A DNA stretch of 64,000 nucleotides from Sediminibacterium ginsengisoli (lineage in GTDB: Bacteria > Bacteroidota > Bacteroidia > Chitinophagales > Chitinophagaceae): NCBI RefSeq assembly GCF_900167075.1, contig NZ_FUWH01000001.1, forward strand, positions 248,001-312,000. Direction: 5' to 3'. The stretch's first letter is position 1, and each line of letters starts with the position of its first letter. Below the pieces are notes generated by a model that saw only the letters and a list, made by a program, of their open reading frames with translations, was not told the DNA's origin and ran no database searches. This document shows positions 62,501-64,000 of this stretch, in pieces. A program made the translations under genes and the position numbers.

Positions 62501-62652
62501 GCTGGGGCTGTTATACGCTCGATGGTAACGATCTCGAGAAAACCGGTGTAGAACCTGATATCAAAGTGCCGATGGGTTTTGAAGACAGGCTCAATAAAAA
62601 AGATCCGCAGCTCGACAGGGCGATTACAGAAATCATGAAACAGTTAAAATAA
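59515..62652 (+). CDS. Secreted tricorn-like S41 peptidase
   Basis: The 1045 residues begin with a signal peptide (MSRILMMLTACCLSAAVTAQ). Two TolB/WD-like propeller regions follow (about 25-340 and 355-530), with repeats such as SPDGKWIAFTGR and SPDSRYIYF. A linker of alternating Lys/Asp/Thr precedes a PDZ domain (about 745-840) and the S41 catalytic domain (about 860-1030). The nucleophile should be Ser952 in NEQSLSDAEM, as aligned by eye to tricorn. Tricorn homologues degrade peptides released by other proteases; secretion here suggests a periplasmic role. Confidence 0.9.
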   Translation: MSRILMMLTACCLSAAVTAQQPGTYFLSSPALTPDGETVVFSFEGDLWKAGVKDGQATRLTAMQGYESNARISPDGKWIAFTGRQYGNPDVFIMPLAGGEIRQLTFHSASDDMNSWSWDSRSIYFTSNRAGQQAGYTVGINGGTPKRVFGDHFFQYDHALTEHPLTGEIFFNDTWESSNQATRKKYRGPFNPDIQSYNPKTKQYKKYTDWDGKDFGATIDRNGNLYFISDEANGEYNLYTMDKGKKTALTNFPASIRTPVVNANGGYVVFEKEYRLWLYDVASRKSRLLDINVLRNNVLPSEKDYDVRNSMTNFDVSPDGKKLVFTARGELFVSDVDGKFVKQLNKGNTERAREVKWMSDNRTIVFNQTSGGFLNWYTITADGSAPVKQLTSDLRNNRAIALNKARTKGVYLSGRDEVRLLDLKTGESKTLAKDEIWGFQNSDPGFSPNDEYVVFTAIRNFEQDIFVHHIKDNKTINLTKTGVTEASPVWSPDSRYIYFISARTKPSYPFGMQNPRIYRMPLEKIDEPYRSDKYEDMFKQEKKDTTRKDTTKKAPPVVASINIDTDKIMERLEQVGPSFGSQYLLTVVQKGEKTVVLFVSDHAEGRSALWKTTYEPFEQPKTEKINGTDGMGADFAEGGDKTMLLMNGNIYKLNIDLSRTDPVVISNVFRRNLAGEFTQIYEEAWAQLDENYYDEKFHGADWPALKKKYGAFLPYLNNRGDLRILLADLLGELNSSHLGFTSNGSEESVILSNRTMETGIVFDNNDPYKVSYIAKRSNADKKSIDVKPGDILVKVNDEAVNREMDRNYYFSKPSIDKEMRLTFSRNGAEYQVKIHPQVTLGSNLYDEWIDNNQKRVDEKSNNRIAYHHMKNMSTDELEKFLLDMTQDLYSKDALILDLRYNTGGNVHDEVLKFLSQRSYLKWKYREGKLANQSNFGPSDKPIVLLINEQSLSDAEMTAQGFKSLKLGSIIGTGTYRWIIFTSGAGLVDGSFVRLPGWGCYTLDGNDLEKTGVEPDIKVPMGFEDRLNKKDPQLDRAITEIMKQLK

Positions 62653-62703
62653 TCCGGATCTTTATCCGCCCAATAAGCGACACGAATTATTTAACCGGTA
62701 TTC

Positions 62704-63408
62704 ATGAATGATATTAAAACTGCTATCAGTCCGGTAGCAAAAACCATAAAGCAGGTGGTTCCGTTTGATCCTCAGACGGACCACCTGCTTTTATTTGATC
62801 TTACAGCAGCCAATCAGACACTCACACCGGAAATGGTTGGTGATACAGCCCTCTTCAGTAACTATATCAACAGTAGGCTTAAAGCAGCCGGCGCAACCTA
62901 CGGTATCGGCGGCTATAATGAACACAGAACGGTATATGCAAGAAGCGGTCTGTTCGATGGTGCCGGGGAGCCGCGTCGCCTGCATCTGGGCGTTGATATC
63001 TGGGGCGCTGCCGGAACACCCGTACATGCACCGGTTGATGGAACCATTCACAGTTTTGCCAACAACGAAGGTTATGGTGATTATGGCGCGACCATTATCC
63101 TGCAGCATGTTATCGGTAATTTTGTTTTCTACAGCTTATACGGTCATCTTTCCGCAAAAGACCTGTTGCATCTAAGAACCGGCCAGGTCATCAATGCCGG
63201 TGAAAAAATCGCACATTTCGGGAAACCTGAAGAGAACGGCCAGTGGCCGCCGCACCTGCATTTCCAGCTGATGCTTGACATGCGTGGTTACAGTGGTGAT
63301 TATCCGGGTGTATGTAAATTTTCAGAACGGAGCGAATGGCTGGCCAATAGTCCGGATCCGGACCTTTTTTTACAAATGATGCAATACGCGAAACCTGATC
63401 AGTACTAA
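62704..63408 (+). CDS. M23-family peptidoglycan endopeptidase
   Basis: It is predicted to cut peptide crosslinks of peptidoglycan. The 234 residues carry the LytM zinc motifs: His94 and Asp98 in HLGVDIW, His148 in YGHLS, and the HLHF pair at His184 and His186. No clear signal peptide is seen; the N-terminus (MNDIKTAISPVAKTIKQVV) is soluble, which is unusual for an enzyme of the periplasm. It follows the tricorn-like gene by 51 bases and converges with the oxidoreductase gene, overlapping its stop by three bases. Confidence 0.88.
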   Translation: MNDIKTAISPVAKTIKQVVPFDPQTDHLLLFDLTAANQTLTPEMVGDTALFSNYINSRLKAAGATYGIGGYNEHRTVYARSGLFDGAGEPRRLHLGVDIWGAAGTPVHAPVDGTIHSFANNEGYGDYGATIILQHVIGNFVFYSLYGHLSAKDLLHLRTGQVINAGEKIAHFGKPEENGQWPPHLHFQLMLDMRGYSGDYPGVCKFSERSEWLANSPDPDLFLQMMQYAKPDQY

Positions 63409-64000
63409 CGAAATTGATTGATCTCTGTAGAACTGATGATCCTCGATCCTGTTTCTGTAAGCGCAACGTGCACCATGCACTTTGCAATAGCGGTTGCAGG
63501 AACACCCCGCAGCACAGGAAATACTTTCTTCAAAAAGGGATCAAGCCAGGTTATTACCCGTTGCATCAGCTTTTCACTGCTTCGTTTTTCTGTACGGTTG
63601 CCCAGTATCAATCCCGGCCGGAAAATAAAAAGGGAAGGAAAACTGCAGTTGCGGAGGTCGGCTTCTAGTTGCGCTTTAACGCGGCTGTAGAAAAAGGCAG
63701 ACTTTGCAGAACTGCCTGCAGCAGTAATAACCAGGAATTTCTCTGAGCCTGCTTCTTGCTGAAGCCTGGCAATTTTCAGCGGGTACAAATGATCAGCCTT
63801 GCTGAACTCTTCTTTACTGCCTGCTTTTTTAATAGTAGTACCCAGGCAGCAGAAAACATCCGTTGCTTTTACTGATGAAGTAATGGTGTCATAATCTACC
63901 TGGATTTCTTCCAGTTTGCTATGAATAATACCGGATGCGCGGCGGGTATAAATGATCACTTTGCTGTAGGCAGGGTTGTTCAGCAGTTCTTCCAGCAGCA
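63405..64000 (-). CDS. NAD(P)-binding oxidoreductase, TIP30-like (5' end outside window)
   Basis: The frame stays open to the right edge, so the start and the N-terminal GxxGxxG motif are not visible. The 198 visible residues fit the HTATIP2/TIP30-like atypical short-chain dehydrogenases: VFCCLGTTIKKAGSKEEFSKADHLYPLKIA, FLVITAAGSSAKSAFFYSRVKAQLE with the YxxxK-like Tyr and Lys, and IFRPGLILGNR. A GTG at 63957-63959 is internal, since LLEELLNNPAYSK continues upstream in frame. The biological role is unknown. Confidence 0.85.
   Translation of the reverse strand, partial: LLEELLNNPAYSKVIIYTRRASGIIHSKLEEIQVDYDTITSSVKATDVFCCLGTTIKKAGSKEEFSKADHLYPLKIARLQQEAGSEKFLVITAAGSSAKSAFFYSRVKAQLEADLRNCSFPSLFIFRPGLILGNRTEKRSSEKLMQRVITWLDPFLKKVFPVLRGVPATAIAKCMVHVALTETGSRIISSTEINQFR

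Overview
The window comes from the chromosome of a Bacteroidota (Bacteroidetes) bacterium, most likely Chitinophagaceae. The evidence is the repeated TAnnTTTG promoter box, the family make-up (BlaI/M56 sensor pairs, TonB receptor with carboxypeptidase-like N-domain, 2TM, DUF3098, DUF3108 and DUF4932 proteins, S9 and tricorn peptidases) and an ATP synthase a subunit with a signal peptide. Genes are densely packed. I see no rRNA, tRNA, CRISPR, insertion sequence, integrase or phage gene.

Layout. 1-6.6 kb, minus strand: dnaX (cut by the left edge), a GNAT-like protein, an L,D-transpeptidase lipoprotein, rsmE and dnaB. 6.6-7.0 kb: the only gene-free stretch over 300 bases, holding a helically phased array of DnaA-box-like repeats between divergent dnaB and pheT. 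7.0-15.3 kb, plus strand: pheT, a ZapB-like coiled coil, zapA, rny, rplS, tatA, gatA and a lytic transglycosylase. 15.3-20.8 kb, minus: pabB with an Asp-rich protein, purA, and a bifunctional Rel. 20.9-27.2 kb, plus: an MsbA-like ABC exporter and atpB-E-F-H-A, ended by a terminator with no atpG. 27.2-35.0 kb: a BlaI/TlpA-like/BlaR1-like operon divergent from a TonB receptor operon, then two membrane paralogues with a winged-helix regulator. 35.0-45.4 kb: aldose epimerase, pdxA, rsmA, a dehydrogenase, a YtrA-type GntR/ABC operon, greA, a HIT protein, ruvC, a flippase-like protein and a DUF3108 protein. 45.5-46.2 kb: a ParDE toxin-antitoxin cassette with short flanking repeats. 46.2-51.1 kb, minus: zinc-ribbon membrane protein, MBL hydrolase, MFS transporter, uppP, DUF3098, ftsX. 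51.3-64 kb: leuS, a DUF4932 protein, a LytS/LytTR two-component pair, two large secreted serine peptidases, an M23 peptidase and an edge-truncated NAD(P)-binding protein.

Most genes are core functions: replication, translation, division, cell wall, energy and stringent response. No complete novel system is evident. The strongest observations are an A10 slippery tract in dnaX at the expected tau/gamma boundary with a stop just beyond it in both shifted frames, an SSB-like C-terminal tip on DnaB, and the phased DnaA-box-like array at the point where the local strands diverge. The BlaI operator and the repeat-flanked ParDE cassette follow. No database search or computation was possible; family names rest on motifs read by eye.
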